Assembly: GCF_000262465.1 (NCBI RefSeq)
Contig: NZ_CM001489.1
Span: forward strand, 6,305,357-6,369,356
Length of the DNA: 64,000 nt
Direction: 5' to 3'
Origin: Frankia sp. QA3
GTDB lineage: Bacteria; Actinomycetota; Actinomycetes; Frankiales; Frankiaceae
Made by a program: the position numbers and the translations under genes. The notes beneath the pieces were generated by a model. It worked only from the letters and a program-made list of their open reading frames with translations, did no database searches and was not told the origin of the DNA. Positions 49,452 through 60,476 of this stretch are shown here, in pieces; positions within the stretch are counted from its first letter, which is position 1, and each line of letters opens with the position of its first letter.

Positions 49452-49607
49452 TCAGGACGTGGGGTCGCCGCCGGAGCGGCGAGGCCGGATCCGGGTGAAG
49501 GCCCGGCAGTCGCAGCGCGCGCAGTCATGGCCCTTGCGATAGTGCCGGTGCAGGTCGCGGCTATGGCCGCAGCGGCACCGATCCCACCACGAAGAGATCG
49601 CTCCCAT
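49452..49607 (-). CDS. 51-residue Cys/His-rich mini-protein, probable zinc ribbon
   Basis: A very small gene. ATG 49607 follows GAAGGGAGGCTCC, a strong ribosome binding site, and the frame ends at TGA 49454-49452. The protein starts MGAISSWWDRCRCGHSRDLH and continues with RHYRKGHDCARCDCRAF before a basic tail. Five Cys (11, 13, 29, 32, 34) and four His (15, 20, 22, 27) form a CxCGH...HYRKGxDCxxCxC pattern expected to hold one zinc ion. The basic tail suggests nucleic-acid contact. It lies between the NodB-type gene and DUF6542 on the same strand, with its own promoter-like TAGTGT upstream. I do not recognise a named family; the function is unknown. Confidence 0.7.
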   Translation of the reverse strand: MGAISSWWDRCRCGHSRDLHRHYRKGHDCARCDCRAFTRIRPRRSGGDPTS

Positions 49608-49903
49608 GGAGCCTCCCTTCGTCAACGTTACCGTCCTGTGACACTACCTGTACACGATCAGGCGCTGTGGTCCGTGGTGGCCGCGGCGCCGGGACCAGCA
49701 CCCCAGCCGTTGGTCGACGCCGTTGGTCGAAGCCGCTTGTGGACGCCGCTTGTGGCTGCCGCTTGTGGCTGCTGGCGGGACGCCGCCGGGGACCCGGCAG
49801 AGGGCCGGTGCGCGGCCGCTGGGGAGCTCTTCGGCGGGCAGTCCGCGCGAACTCGCCGGGCGTGTTCTCGTGACGCTGGCAGCCTTTGCGGATGCCGGGG
49901 TGG
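49608..49903. other. Intergenic region with short GC-rich repeats
   Basis: A 296-bp gap upstream of the Cys/His mini-protein gene. It contains repeated CGTTGGTCGA and GCCGCTTGTGG motifs at about 49710-49770. The mini-protein promoter should lie near 49625-49665. Confidence 0.5.
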
Positions 49904-50530
49904 CTAGTGGCCGGGACGCCGGCGGCGCTCGGCGCCCGACTGCGCGAGGGAGCGCTGCCGCTCCCGCCGGGCGATCTGCGCGCGCCGGCCACGGAAAACC
50001 GCGATGAGGGCGACCAGCAGGAAGGCCGCCAGCAGGATCGGCGCGTGCAGGATCATCTCCGAGCCGATGTCGATCGCCTTGTTCCGCAGCCCGGAACTGC
50101 CATCGCCGGTGGAGGGATCAAGATAGCCGACGCCGATCGTGACGAGCGCGTACACCAGCGGCGGCATGATCACGACACCGATCAGGTCGTCGGTGTGGAC
50201 CCGTACCGCGACGAGCACGCAGGCGCCGATGAACAGCGTGCCGAACGCGTACTTCAGCGAGCCGAAGGCGACGGAGTCGACGAGGGCGCCGACGCCGCCG
50301 ATAACCAGCACGATGATCCCGGTGCCGAGCGCGGTGAGGCCCCGCCTGCTCCCGGTGAACAGCGTGGGCGGCGGTGCACTCGTCCGGCCACGCGAGCCGC
50401 GGACATACGGGTCGTCGAACCTGTCGGCGCGCGCGGATCTGCCCGGCGGCCCGGCTGACTGCCGATGTGGCGGCACACTCACGAACGCAAGGTACCGCCC
50501 GGGGATTTCGAATGCGTCAGGACGATGCAT
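49904..50530 (-). CDS. DUF6542-type integral membrane protein
   Basis: A 208-residue protein. Residues 1-60 are cytoplasmic and basic. About four hydrophobic helices follow (about 65-84, 88-108, 115-133, 160-180), ending in an Arg-rich tail (VFRGRRAQIARRERQRSLAQ). It corresponds by position and topology to the actinobacterial DUF6542 gene found beside ychF and ispH. ATG 50530 shares one base with the rmuC stop (TGATG), so translation is coupled to rmuC. The function is unknown. Confidence 0.85.
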   Translation of the reverse strand: MHRPDAFEIPGRYLAFVSVPPHRQSAGPPGRSARADRFDDPYVRGSRGRTSAPPPTLFTGSRRGLTALGTGIIVLVIGGVGALVDSVAFGSLKYAFGTLFIGACVLVAVRVHTDDLIGVVIMPPLVYALVTIGVGYLDPSTGDGSSGLRNKAIDIGSEMILHAPILLAAFLLVALIAVFRGRRAQIARRERQRSLAQSGAERRRRPGH

Positions 50531-52059
50531 CAGACCGCGGCATCGGCCCCCGTGTCGGAACCTTCGGTGGTCGAACCACTGCTTTGCGTCGTCCAGTCAT
50601 TGTCTTTCTGGTTGTTTGACCCCGATGTCCTCGCATCCACTTCCGGCCAGGTCCGATATCCGACATCCCCCGGCCCGCCGGGCGCCGTCGCCGCGGCCGG
50701 CTCGGGCCGGGCCAGTAGTTCGGCCGCGGACAGCGGGCGCACGCCGGTCTGCACGGGCGTAGGGCTCGGCAGCGCCGCCTCGACGACCTCCATCGCCGCG
50801 AGCCGGCGGGCGGGGGTGAGCACCCGGCTCTCCAGCGAGCCGACGGTCGCGTTGAAGTCCCCGACCGCCCGGCCCAGCGAGCGGCCGAGCCGGTCGACGT
50901 GCTCGCCGAGCGTGCCCAGGCGTGTGTAGAGATCCCGGCCGAGCTCGAAGATCTCCCGGGTCCGTGCGGTCAACGCCTCCTGGGTCCAGGCATGCGCGAT
51001 GGTCCGCAGCATCGCGATCAGCGTGGTCGGGGTGGCGATGATGACCTTCCTTGCGGCGGCGTGCTCGAGCAGGCCCGGGTCGTGGTCGAGCGCCGGGGCG
51101 AGGAACGCCTCGGCGGGCACGAACAGCACCACGAACTCCGGCGAGGACGGCAGCCGCCGCCAGTACGACTTGGCGCCGAGCCCGTCGACGTGGGCGCGCA
51201 GGTGCCGGGCGTGGGCGGCCATCCGACCGGCGCGGTAGGCCTCGTCGGTGCTCTCGGCGGCGTCGAGGAAGGCGGCCAGCGGGACCTTCGCGTCGACGAC
51301 GACGTTGCGCCCGCCGGCGAGGTGGACCACCATGTCGGGCCGCAGCGGGCCGTCGTCGCCCTGGACGGTCATCTGCTCGGTGAAGTCGCAGCGGTTGAGC
51401 ATGCCGGCCACCTCGGCGACCCGGCGTAGCTGCATCTCCCCCCACGCCCCGCGGGCCTGCGGGCGGCGCAGGACCGTGACCAGCGCCGCCGTCTGGGACC
51501 GCAGGCTCTCCGACGCCTCGCGGGCGAAGCGCACCTGCTCGACGAGCGCCGCATACGCCTCCGTGCGGGCCGTCTCCAGCTCGTTCAGGCGGCTCTCCAT
51601 CCGCCCCAGGGCGTCGCGCAGCGGGGTGACGATGCCCTCCACCGCCGCGCGGCGGGCGTCGAGATCGCCGCGGGCGCGGGCGCCGGCCTCGTCCAACCGG
51701 GCGGTGGCCAGCTCCACGAGCTGGCGGCTCGCCCCCTCCAGCGCCTGCGCGGACAGCGCCCGGAAGCTCTCGGCGAGCCGCTCCTGGCTCTGCTCGACCA
51801 GGGCGACCCGCTCGGCGGCGGCGCGGCGCTCGTACTCCAGCGCCGTGCGCAGGCCGGAGACGTCCGACTCGGCGAGCTGGGCGCGCTCGGCGCTCGCCGC
51901 GGCGGCCGCGCGGGCGGAGTCCCGCTCGCGCTGGGCCGTCGCATGCGCGGCCGCGAGCGCCGCATAGCGCGGATCGGCCAGCCGGCGGGCGGCGAACAGG
52001 CCGCCCACGGCCCCGACAGCCAGCCCGAGGAGAGTCAGCAACGCGCTGGTGGTGTCCAC
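50530..52059 (-). CDS. rmuC: DNA recombination protein RmuC
   Basis: A 509-residue RmuC homologue. An N-terminal membrane-type helix (SALLTLLGLAVGAVGGLFAA) is followed by a long coiled coil (about 35-190) and a PD-(D/E)XK-like nuclease domain with RGAWGEMQLRRVAEVAGML, PDMVVHLAGGRNVVVDAKVPLAAF and FVVLFVPAEAFLAPAL, blocks typical of the family. In E. coli RmuC limits inversions at short inverted repeats. GTG 52059 begins the protein just before the hydrophobic helix; longer frames are not conserved. The Ser/Thr/Asp-rich C-terminal tail is non-conserved. It diverges from ychF and is coupled to DUF6542. Confidence 0.94.
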   Translation of the reverse strand: MDTTSALLTLLGLAVGAVGGLFAARRLADPRYAALAAAHATAQRERDSARAAAAASAERAQLAESDVSGLRTALEYERRAAAERVALVEQSQERLAESFRALSAQALEGASRQLVELATARLDEAGARARGDLDARRAAVEGIVTPLRDALGRMESRLNELETARTEAYAALVEQVRFAREASESLRSQTAALVTVLRRPQARGAWGEMQLRRVAEVAGMLNRCDFTEQMTVQGDDGPLRPDMVVHLAGGRNVVVDAKVPLAAFLDAAESTDEAYRAGRMAAHARHLRAHVDGLGAKSYWRRLPSSPEFVVLFVPAEAFLAPALDHDPGLLEHAAARKVIIATPTTLIAMLRTIAHAWTQEALTARTREIFELGRDLYTRLGTLGEHVDRLGRSLGRAVGDFNATVGSLESRVLTPARRLAAMEVVEAALPSPTPVQTGVRPLSAAELLARPEPAAATAPGGPGDVGYRTWPEVDARTSGSNNQKDNDWTTQSSGSTTEGSDTGADAAV

Positions 52060-52175
52060 AGCGCGAAGGCAATCACGACCCTCCGACAGTTTCGCGGCAA
52101 GTCGGTCGGCGGCGTGGCGCCCCGGCCGACCCGGTCCGGGTCCCGGGCGCGGCGGGCCGCTCCGGCGCCGGCCCG

Positions 52176-52181
52176 TAGACT
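52176..52181 (+). promoter_or_regulatory. -10 element of ychF (leaderless)
   Basis: TAGACT ends eight bases before ATG 52190. Confidence 0.6.
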
Positions 52182-52189
52182 GATCCGCC

Positions 52190-53266
<1,077 letters not shown>

Positions 53267-53372
53267 CCGGTCGGTCCTTCTGCAGGTCGACGGCCGACCC
53301 CCCTGAGTCAACCTCCTCCCGACGCTGACCGCGGGGACTGCGGCGGCGTGAGCCTGCGTCGACCCTCATCGC

Positions 53373-53378
53373 TACGAT
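53373..53378 (+). promoter_or_regulatory. -10 element of the DUF4240 gene (leaderless)
   Basis: TACGAT ends six bases before GTG 53385. Confidence 0.55.
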
Positions 53379-53384
53379 CCGTCG

Positions 53385-53936
53385 GTGACCGATACCACCG
53401 GCAATGTCGGGAGGCGGCCGACCAGGGCCGATGAGGCCCGGTTCTGGGCGCTTGTCGAGTCGGCCTGGGAAAGCCTGGGCGCCGAGCCGGCGGCACTGCG
53501 CCGGGCCCTAGTCGAGCGGACGCCCGGATCCGGCGACACGGACCTGTGCACCGTGGGCGACTGGCTTGATCCGTTCCTTGATCCGTTCCTTGACAACCTT
53601 CGCGACCTCTGCGCGCAGGCGTCAAGCCAGGACCTGGCCGACCTCGACCGGGTGGTCGAACGAAAGCTCTACGAGATCGACCGGTCCGACATCCACGAGG
53701 CGACCGACGGCTCGGACGACGGGTTCCTGTACTGCCGGGGCTTCATCGTCGCCCTCGGCCGCGAGTTCTACGAGGCCGTGAGCGCCGACCCCGCCGCGGC
53801 GATACTCGACGCCGAGTGCGAACGGATGTGCTATTTCTTCGCCCACCTGCACCGGGAGCGGTTCGGAGGCTGGCCGGACACCGGTTCGGGCATCTCCAGG
53901 GAATCCGCCAGCAACGCGGCCGGCTGGCGGGACTAG
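53385..53936 (+). CDS. DUF4240-type protein
   Basis: A 183-residue soluble acidic protein. The opening ADEARFWALVESAWESLG and the later FLYCRGFIVALGREFYEAV match the general pattern of DUF4240 proteins (FW...I...A near the N-terminus; a C-terminal helix with the YCRGF-type block). A 12-bp duplication at about 53566-53591 creates DPFLDPFLD. The GTG start is set by the leaderless -10 TACGAT. The function is unknown; relatives are often encoded near stress or toxin-immunity genes, but nothing here supports such a role. Confidence 0.75.
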   Translation: MTDTTGNVGRRPTRADEARFWALVESAWESLGAEPAALRRALVERTPGSGDTDLCTVGDWLDPFLDPFLDNLRDLCAQASSQDLADLDRVVERKLYEIDRSDIHEATDGSDDGFLYCRGFIVALGREFYEAVSADPAAAILDAECERMCYFFAHLHRERFGGWPDTGSGISRESASNAAGWRD

Positions 53937-54289
53937 ACCGGGCTGGCCGGGACGGGCAGGGCACCGCTGTCCCCAAGCCGGTGAACGAAGGCGGACGAGG
54001 GCGGAGTCCGCGTACGCCGCGAGGCCGGCCGGACGCCGCGGGTGGGCGATCCGCGCTTCGTGCCCGGTCTGCCCTTCGTGTCCGGTCTGCCCTTCGTGCT
54101 GCGTCCGTGCTCCGGGGTTGGCACGGGCGGCTCAACATGGCCGGCCCGGACGGGCGGTGAGACGGGCGATCCGTGCGCAGCGCCCGCTCCCGCGGGGTAC
54201 AAAACTGCCGCGGGACGCCGACCGGTCCGGGGCTGGCCGGGTCCGGGGCCGGCCGGATTCCGGCGTTGGCTGGATGCGGGAGAGGGCGG
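53937..54289. other. Intergenic region with an 18-bp repeat
   Basis: A 353-bp gap. TGCCCGGTCTGCCCTTCGTG and a similar copy about 18 bp later lie at about 54058-54098. No gene was seen; the DUF952 promoter probably lies near 54230-54280. Confidence 0.5.
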
Positions 54290-54781
54290 GTGGACGTGGC
54301 GGACGGCGACGAGCAGGCGCGGGACGATCGGGTGATCTGTCATCTGGTCGGGCGGGCCGCGTGGTCGGTCGGGGCGGCCGGGTATCGGCCGGCGAGCCTC
54401 GGCACCGAGGGATTCATCCACTTCTCCACCCCGGCGCAGGTCGTCGCCACCGCCAACCGGTTCTACGCCGGCCGCGACGATCTGCTACTCGTCGTCGTCG
54501 ACCCGGAGCGGCTCACCGCCTCCCTGCGCTGGGAGCCGCCCGCCGCTCCCGCGCCGGCGCAGCCCGCCACGGGCGGCGGCACGACGCCGGCCGCGGGCAC
54601 CGCGCAGCCACCTGACAGCACGCCGCCGTCGGGGACCGTGCCCGTGACCGTCGACGAGCCGGCGACGGGGGAGCTCTTCCCGCACCTGTACGGGCCGATC
54701 GACGCCGGAGCGGTCGCGGCGGTCGTTCCGTTCCCGCCGGGGCCGGACGGCTCGTTCAGCGTTCCGCCCACCCTCTGGTGA
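54290..54781 (+). CDS. DUF952-family protein with Pro/Thr-rich insert
   Basis: A 163-residue protein. The DUF952 fold is recognisable from ICHLVGRAAWSVGAAGYRPA, GFIHFSTPAQVVATANRFYA, LLLVVVDPERL and FPHLYGPIDAGAVAAVVPF, all typical of this ADP-ribosyltransferase-like small family. A disordered insert of about 45 residues rich in Pro, Ala, Thr and Gly (about 81-125) interrupts the domain after VDPERLTASLRWE, where relatives have a short loop. The GTG start at 54290 follows GGGAGAGGGCGG. The gene end overlaps the HhH glycosylase gene by 26 bp, tail to tail. Confidence 0.85.
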   Translation: MDVADGDEQARDDRVICHLVGRAAWSVGAAGYRPASLGTEGFIHFSTPAQVVATANRFYAGRDDLLLVVVDPERLTASLRWEPPAAPAPAQPATGGGTTPAAGTAQPPDSTPPSGTVPVTVDEPATGELFPHLYGPIDAGAVAAVVPFPPGPDGSFSVPPTLW

Positions 54782-55895
54782 TCTCTAGCCAGCACACCGT
54801 GCCGGCCCAGCGGCCGAAGCGGGCGTAGCGGGCGCGGATCTCCCGCTCGCCCGCCGGGCCGGGCAGGCCCACGAGTTCGCCGACGCGGGCTTTGGCCCAG
54901 GCGTCGAGGGCAAGCCCGCGCGGGCGGCCGAGCAGGCCGAGCAGCCCGTCGGCGCTGAAGGGGCCGAAGCCGGAAAGGGCGCGAATCTCTGCGGCGACCT
55001 CGTCGTCGCGCGGGCCGCGCGGGCCCCGGTCCCACCAGCGTTCGACGTCGAGGGTGCCGGCGTCGATGCGCTGGGCGAGGATGGCCAGCGACCCGGCACG
55101 GTAGCCCCAGCCTGCCCGGTCGCGCAGGATCTCGGGGCCACGCTCGGCGACGCCGCGAGCGACCGCCGCCGCGTCCGGGAACGCCCGTTCCCCGGCCGGG
55201 CCGCGCCCGCCGAACAGTTCCACCAGCGCGGCGAGCATCGACCGGGTCCGGGCCAGCGCGGCGTTCGTCGCGGCGAGTGCGCGGACCAGGTCCTCCCAGA
55301 TACTCGGGGAACGCAGCAGCCGGCCATGGCCGCCGGCCGCGATCCAGGCGAGGTCCGGCTCGCCGGCCAGCGCCGCGTACAGGTCGGCGAGGTCGTCGTC
55401 GAGGGCGAGCGAGTGCCGCACCTGGCGGTAGATTGCCTCCCGGTCGGCGTCACCGCCGGCCGTCCGCCCCCAGCTGACGACCAGATGCGGACCGACGCCA
55501 CCCGGCAGCGCGTCGCCCGGCGCCCCGCCGCGCGGCCCGCCGCGGATCGCCGGGGCGGTGGGGTCCGGGGCGGTGGAGTCAGGGACGGTGGGACCCAGGG
55601 CGGTGGAGCCCAGGGCGGTGGGGGCCGGGACGGTGCGGGTCGTGGCCTCGCGGACGGTGACGGTCAGCGGCCCGGCCTGCGGGGTGGCCAGGACGCGATG
55701 CCATTCGCCGCGGTCGATGTCGAAGCACGACGGCCCGAGCCCGCTCGCCGCGTGGCTGAGCGCCACCGCGGGCAGCCTGAAGCCGGGCGGCAGCGGGCCA
55801 AGGCGCAGCGTCCCGGCGCGGGGGAGGTCCGCGCCGGCCGGGAGCCGGCCGAACCGGCCGCCGGCGCGGATCTCCGCCGCCGCCTGCGCGCCCAC
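54756..55895 (-). CDS. HhH-GPD DNA glycosylase-like protein (AlkA/OGG-type fold)
   Basis: A 379-residue protein of the helix-hairpin-helix glycosylase superfamily. The C-terminal half is diagnostic: RDRAGWGYRAGSLAILAQRI, then the HhH ALSGFGPFSADGLLGLLG and the catalytic-Asp segment GLALDAWAKARVGELVG; the final WAGTVCWLEITRGW fits AlkA-type proteins. The N-terminal domain is beta-rich with an octapeptide-like repeat insert (TALGSTALGPTVPDSTAPDP) generated by tandem GC-rich repeats. It probably excises alkylated or oxidised bases in base-excision repair. No iron-sulfur Cys cluster is present. GTG 55895 is used with AGGTGA upstream. It lies 56 bp downstream of the pterin dehydratase gene. Confidence 0.85.
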   Translation of the reverse strand: MGAQAAAEIRAGGRFGRLPAGADLPRAGTLRLGPLPPGFRLPAVALSHAASGLGPSCFDIDRGEWHRVLATPQAGPLTVTVREATTRTVPAPTALGSTALGPTVPDSTAPDPTAPAIRGGPRGGAPGDALPGGVGPHLVVSWGRTAGGDADREAIYRQVRHSLALDDDLADLYAALAGEPDLAWIAAGGHGRLLRSPSIWEDLVRALAATNAALARTRSMLAALVELFGGRGPAGERAFPDAAAVARGVAERGPEILRDRAGWGYRAGSLAILAQRIDAGTLDVERWWDRGPRGPRDDEVAAEIRALSGFGPFSADGLLGLLGRPRGLALDAWAKARVGELVGLPGPAGEREIRARYARFGRWAGTVCWLEITRGWAER

Positions 55896-55951
55896 AGCCC
55901 GCGATCACCTCCGTCGTCCGCCTGGGGTGATCCTGCCGCAGAACGGATCAG

Positions 55952-56251
55952 TCAGTACGACACGCCCGCCGAGTAGAGGATCTGGGAGATCTTCCGGGCC
56001 AGGGCGACGTCCAGCTCGGTGACGCCGCCGACGGAGTGCGTCCAGACCGTGAACGTCGTGGTCCCCGGGCCGCGGTCGATCACCGGGTGGTGATCCATCT
56101 CGTCGGCGGCACGCATCACCTCGGCGATGATCGCGTCGGCCTCGTCGCCGTCGACCATGATCTGCAGTTGGATGCGGTCGGCGTCGCCGAGCCAGCCGGG
56201 AAGCGACGCCAGGGCGTCCGCGACCTCGGCGCTGTCCAGTTTGGTCGGCAT
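55952..56251 (-). CDS. 4a-hydroxytetrahydrobiopterin dehydratase (PCD/DCoH family)
   Basis: A 99-residue enzyme recycling or processing pterin carbinolamines. The signature DEMDHHPVIDRGPGTTTFTVWTH carries the catalytic His pair and the downstream (H/W)THSVGGVTELD block. ATG 56251 (MPTKLDSAEVADAL) follows GGAGGG at six bases; the longer frame is not conserved. No aromatic amino acid hydroxylase is visible nearby, so in this organism it may act on molybdopterin or folate-like pterins. It shares its strand with the downstream HhH glycosylase. Confidence 0.93.
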   Translation of the reverse strand: MPTKLDSAEVADALASLPGWLGDADRIQLQIMVDGDEADAIIAEVMRAADEMDHHPVIDRGPGTTTFTVWTHSVGGVTELDVALARKISQILYSAGVSY

Positions 56252-56490
56252 GCTGCTGCCCTCCGTCTTCGGGCCCGGCGGTCCGGCGACCACGGGCCGG
56301 GGTCGACTCGCTGTGTGCCTAGCCGCTCGTGGGATGGTCGCCGCGGCGGCGCGCCGGACCGGGATTCGATCCGTCGCCGTCGCAGCTCCCGCACCAGGTC
56401 GACTGCTGTCAGGTGGCCCGAACGGGCCATCCGACCCGAACCGCTGGTATCCGATCCGTCGGCGGCCGGAGTCTGGGAGAGTCCGGCACC

Positions 56491-57018
56491 ATGAATGCGG
56501 ATGTGGGCGGCCCGCGTGCCGGCGCTCCTACCCCGCCGGAACGGGGCGCAACGTCCGGGGATCAGACCGACGCCGGCGCGCCGGCCGTGCCGGCTGCGGC
56601 GCGGGGCCGGGTGGTCGTCGCGGTCGCCCTCCTCGACGACGAGCGCCGGGTGCTGGCCGCCCGGCGCCGGGAGCCGCCGGCCTACGCCGGCATGTGGGAG
56701 TTCCCCGGCGGCAAGGTCGAGCCGGGCGAGGACGAGCTCGACGCGCTCGTGCGGGAGTGCCGCGAGGAGCTCGACGTCGAGATCGAGGTCGGCCCGCCGC
56801 TGGGCGAGGTGGGCCTGGCGAGCCCGGGGTGGATCCTGCGGGTCTGGTTCGGGCGGGTGACCGGGCGCAGCCCCCGCCTGCTCGATCATGACGAGCTGCG
56901 CTGGCTGGCCGCCGCCGAGCTCGACGACGTCCGCTGGATGCCGGCGGACGGCCCACTGGTCGAGAGGCTCCGCCAGGCGCTGACCGGCCCGGAGCCGGTC
57001 CGCTGGCCACCCCCCTGA
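56491..57018 (+). CDS. mutT: MutT-type NUDIX hydrolase
   Basis: A 175-residue NUDIX hydrolase, likely an 8-oxo-dGTP diphosphatase. The domain starts RVVVAVALLDDERRVLAARR, and the NUDIX box GKVEPGEDELDALVRECREE (then LDVEI) is intact, with all four metal-binding acidic residues. The MutT/MTH1-like PPAYAGMWEFPGGK precedes it. An N-terminal Pro/Ala-rich extension of about 40 residues is atypical. ATG 56491 follows GGGAGAG. The stop codon begins a 17-18-bp duplication, and the second copy of the 51-bp hairpin element follows about 40 bp later. Thiamine-linked NUDIX enzymes have similar sequences, so the substrate is not certain. Confidence 0.92.
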   Translation: MNADVGGPRAGAPTPPERGATSGDQTDAGAPAVPAAARGRVVVAVALLDDERRVLAARRREPPAYAGMWEFPGGKVEPGEDELDALVRECREELDVEIEVGPPLGEVGLASPGWILRVWFGRVTGRSPRLLDHDELRWLAAAELDDVRWMPADGPLVERLRQALTGPEPVRWPPP

Positions 57019-57049
57019 CCACCCCCGAGCCCTGACCGGACCCCGAGCC
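57015..57049. repeat. 17-18-bp duplication starting at the mutT stop
   Basis: CTGACCACCCCCGAGCC (57015-57031) contains the TGA stop of mutT and is followed by the near copy CTGACCGGACCCCGAGCC (57032-57049). Confidence 0.75.
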
Positions 57050-57059
57050 CCGGCCCTTC

Positions 57060-57110
57060 CTTGCTGATCCGGAGGCTTTGGTGTCCGATTTATCCCTCTG
57101 GATAAGCGGG
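57060..57110. repeat. 51-bp hairpin element, copy 2
   Basis: The arms GCTGATCC and GGATAAGC (one mismatch) enclose a 29-base core differing from the copy at 32004-32054 at only two positions. It lies in the mutT-typA gap. Confidence 0.85.
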
Positions 57111-57410
57111 GGAGGCGGCCGCTGGAGGTGCGACGAGGCGGCAGCGTCCGGGGTCGGGGCGGGGCGGCGGGGGTGGGTGGCTGTGGTGGGCCGGCCACGG
57201 CGGGGCGAGGTGTCCGTACCATGGGCAGTGGCACGGACGTCGCCAGTGCCCGATCTGGCGGGCGCGTCGTCGTGCCTCGGCGTCGGCGCCGTGGCGAAAG
57301 TTGCGCCATGACGCTCGCGTCACCGGTTCCATGCGGCACCGTCGTTCGCACGGTGCCGTCGTCGTTGTTGCGGGGTTGAGAGCCCCACGTCCGCCCCGGA
57401 GCGCCCCACC
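57111..57410 (+). promoter_or_regulatory. typA upstream region with hairpins
   Basis: 300 bp before typA. A perfect 9-bp hairpin CGGCACCGT/ACGGTGCCG (57334-57358) lies 50 bases before the GTG, and CGCCAG/CTGGCG pairs near 57240-57260. It is likely the typA promoter and leader. No gene was seen. Confidence 0.45.
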
Positions 57411-59246
<1,836 letters not shown>

Positions 59247-59351
59247 CCTCTCGCGCGATCACGCCTCGTCGCCGCGCGGCCCGGCGGCCGCCGCGTGGCT
59301 CATGGGGTCGCCGTGTCCGCCGCGGGCGGACGCGGGGCCGGCCTCGCCGGG

Positions 59352-59427
59352 CGGGGTCTGTGGCCGGGCGGGGTCTGTGGCCGGGCGGGGTCTGTGGCCG
59401 GAACGGGGTCTGTGGCCGGAACGGGCC
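59352..59427. repeat. 17-18-bp tandem repeat, four copies, upstream of mshB
   Basis: Unit GGGGTCTGTGGCCGGGC, with the last two copies ending GGAAC. It spans the region just before the mshB -10 element. Confidence 0.88.
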
Positions 59428-59428
59428 G

Positions 59429-59434
59429 TAGGGT
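59429..59434 (+). promoter_or_regulatory. -10 element of mshB (leaderless)
   Basis: TAGGGT ends seven bases before GTG 59442 and is immediately preceded by the tandem repeat, which would occupy the -35 region and upstream. Confidence 0.55.
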
Positions 59435-59441
59435 CGGGAAG

Positions 59442-60380
59442 GTGACGTCTGCTACCACGCCGTCGACCCCGCCCAGCCCGCCGGCCGCCCGCCGGCTGAT
59501 GTTCGTCCACGCGCACCCCGACGACGAGGTGATCTCCACGGGGATCACGATCGCCTCCTACGCCGCGGCCCCGGACACGTCCGTCACCCTCGTGACCTGC
59601 ACGTTGGGGGAGGAGGGGGAGGTGCTGGTGCCCGAGCTGATCAATCTGCGGGCGGACCGCGGCGACCAGCTCGGTGGCTACCGGATCGGCGAGCTCGCCG
59701 GGTCCTGCGCCGCGCTCGGCATCACCGACCAGCGTTTCCTCGGCGGCCCGGGCCGCTGGCGGGACAGCGGCATGATCGGCACCCCGGCGAACGACCATCC
59801 CCGCTGCCTGTGGCGGGCCGACCTGGACGAGGCCACGGCCGCGCTGGTCCGGATCGTCCGCGACGTCCGGCCGCACGTGCTGGTCAGCTACGACTCGAAC
59901 GGCGGCTACGGGCATCCCGACCACATCCGGGCCCACCAGGTCACCGCGCGGGCCTTCACCGACGCCGCCGACCCGGCGTTTGCCCCGGGCACCGGCGAGC
60001 CCTGGCAGGTCGCCAAGCGCTACGAGACGGCGATGCCCCGCTCGCGCGCCGTCGCGGGTTTCGAGCACTTCCGCGACTCCGACGATCAGAACAACCCCTT
60101 CGCCGGCCTGAAGTCCGTCGACGACATAGCGCTGACGCTCGTCGACGACGCCGACATCACCGCCGAGATCTCCGCGCCCGAGTTCTTCGACGCCAAGATC
60201 GCCGCGATGCGGGCGCACCGGACCCAGATGGCCGTCGACGGCTTCTTCTTCGCCCTCGCCGACGGCATCGGCCAGCGGGCGTGGGGCGTGGAGCACTTCG
60301 TGCTCGCCGCGGGCACCCGTGGCCCGGGCTTCGGTCCCGACGGCCGCGAGCGGGACCTCCTCGCCGGCGTCACCTTCTGA
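59442..60380 (+). CDS. mshB: N-acetyl-1-D-myo-inosityl-2-amino-2-deoxy-glucopyranoside deacetylase
   Basis: A 312-residue zinc deacetylase of the PIG-L/LmbE fold, the second committed step in mycothiol biosynthesis. The zinc motif AHPDDE (about 23-28) and the distal HPDHIRAHQVT provide metal ligands. MshB-specific blocks are TCTLGEEGEVLVPELINL, YRIGELAGSCAALGI and NGGYGHPDH. GTG 59442 is set by the leaderless -10 TAGGGT. The position after typA and before a DUF6113 gene matches other actinobacteria, although an HtrA-like gene is inserted between. Mycothiol made through this enzyme would serve the isomerase-family protein at 23707. Confidence 0.95.
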   Translation: MTSATTPSTPPSPPAARRLMFVHAHPDDEVISTGITIASYAAAPDTSVTLVTCTLGEEGEVLVPELINLRADRGDQLGGYRIGELAGSCAALGITDQRFLGGPGRWRDSGMIGTPANDHPRCLWRADLDEATAALVRIVRDVRPHVLVSYDSNGGYGHPDHIRAHQVTARAFTDAADPAFAPGTGEPWQVAKRYETAMPRSRAVAGFEHFRDSDDQNNPFAGLKSVDDIALTLVDDADITAEISAPEFFDAKIAAMRAHRTQMAVDGFFFALADGIGQRAWGVEHFVLAAGTRGPGFGPDGRERDLLAGVTF

Positions 60381-60476
60381 CCATCCCGGGAATCCCGCCG
60401 CGTCCCGGACCGTTGGTGACCTCGTGCAGCGATGTAACGCTGTAATCAGTGCACGCACGGGTGTCCGGGAGGTCGG

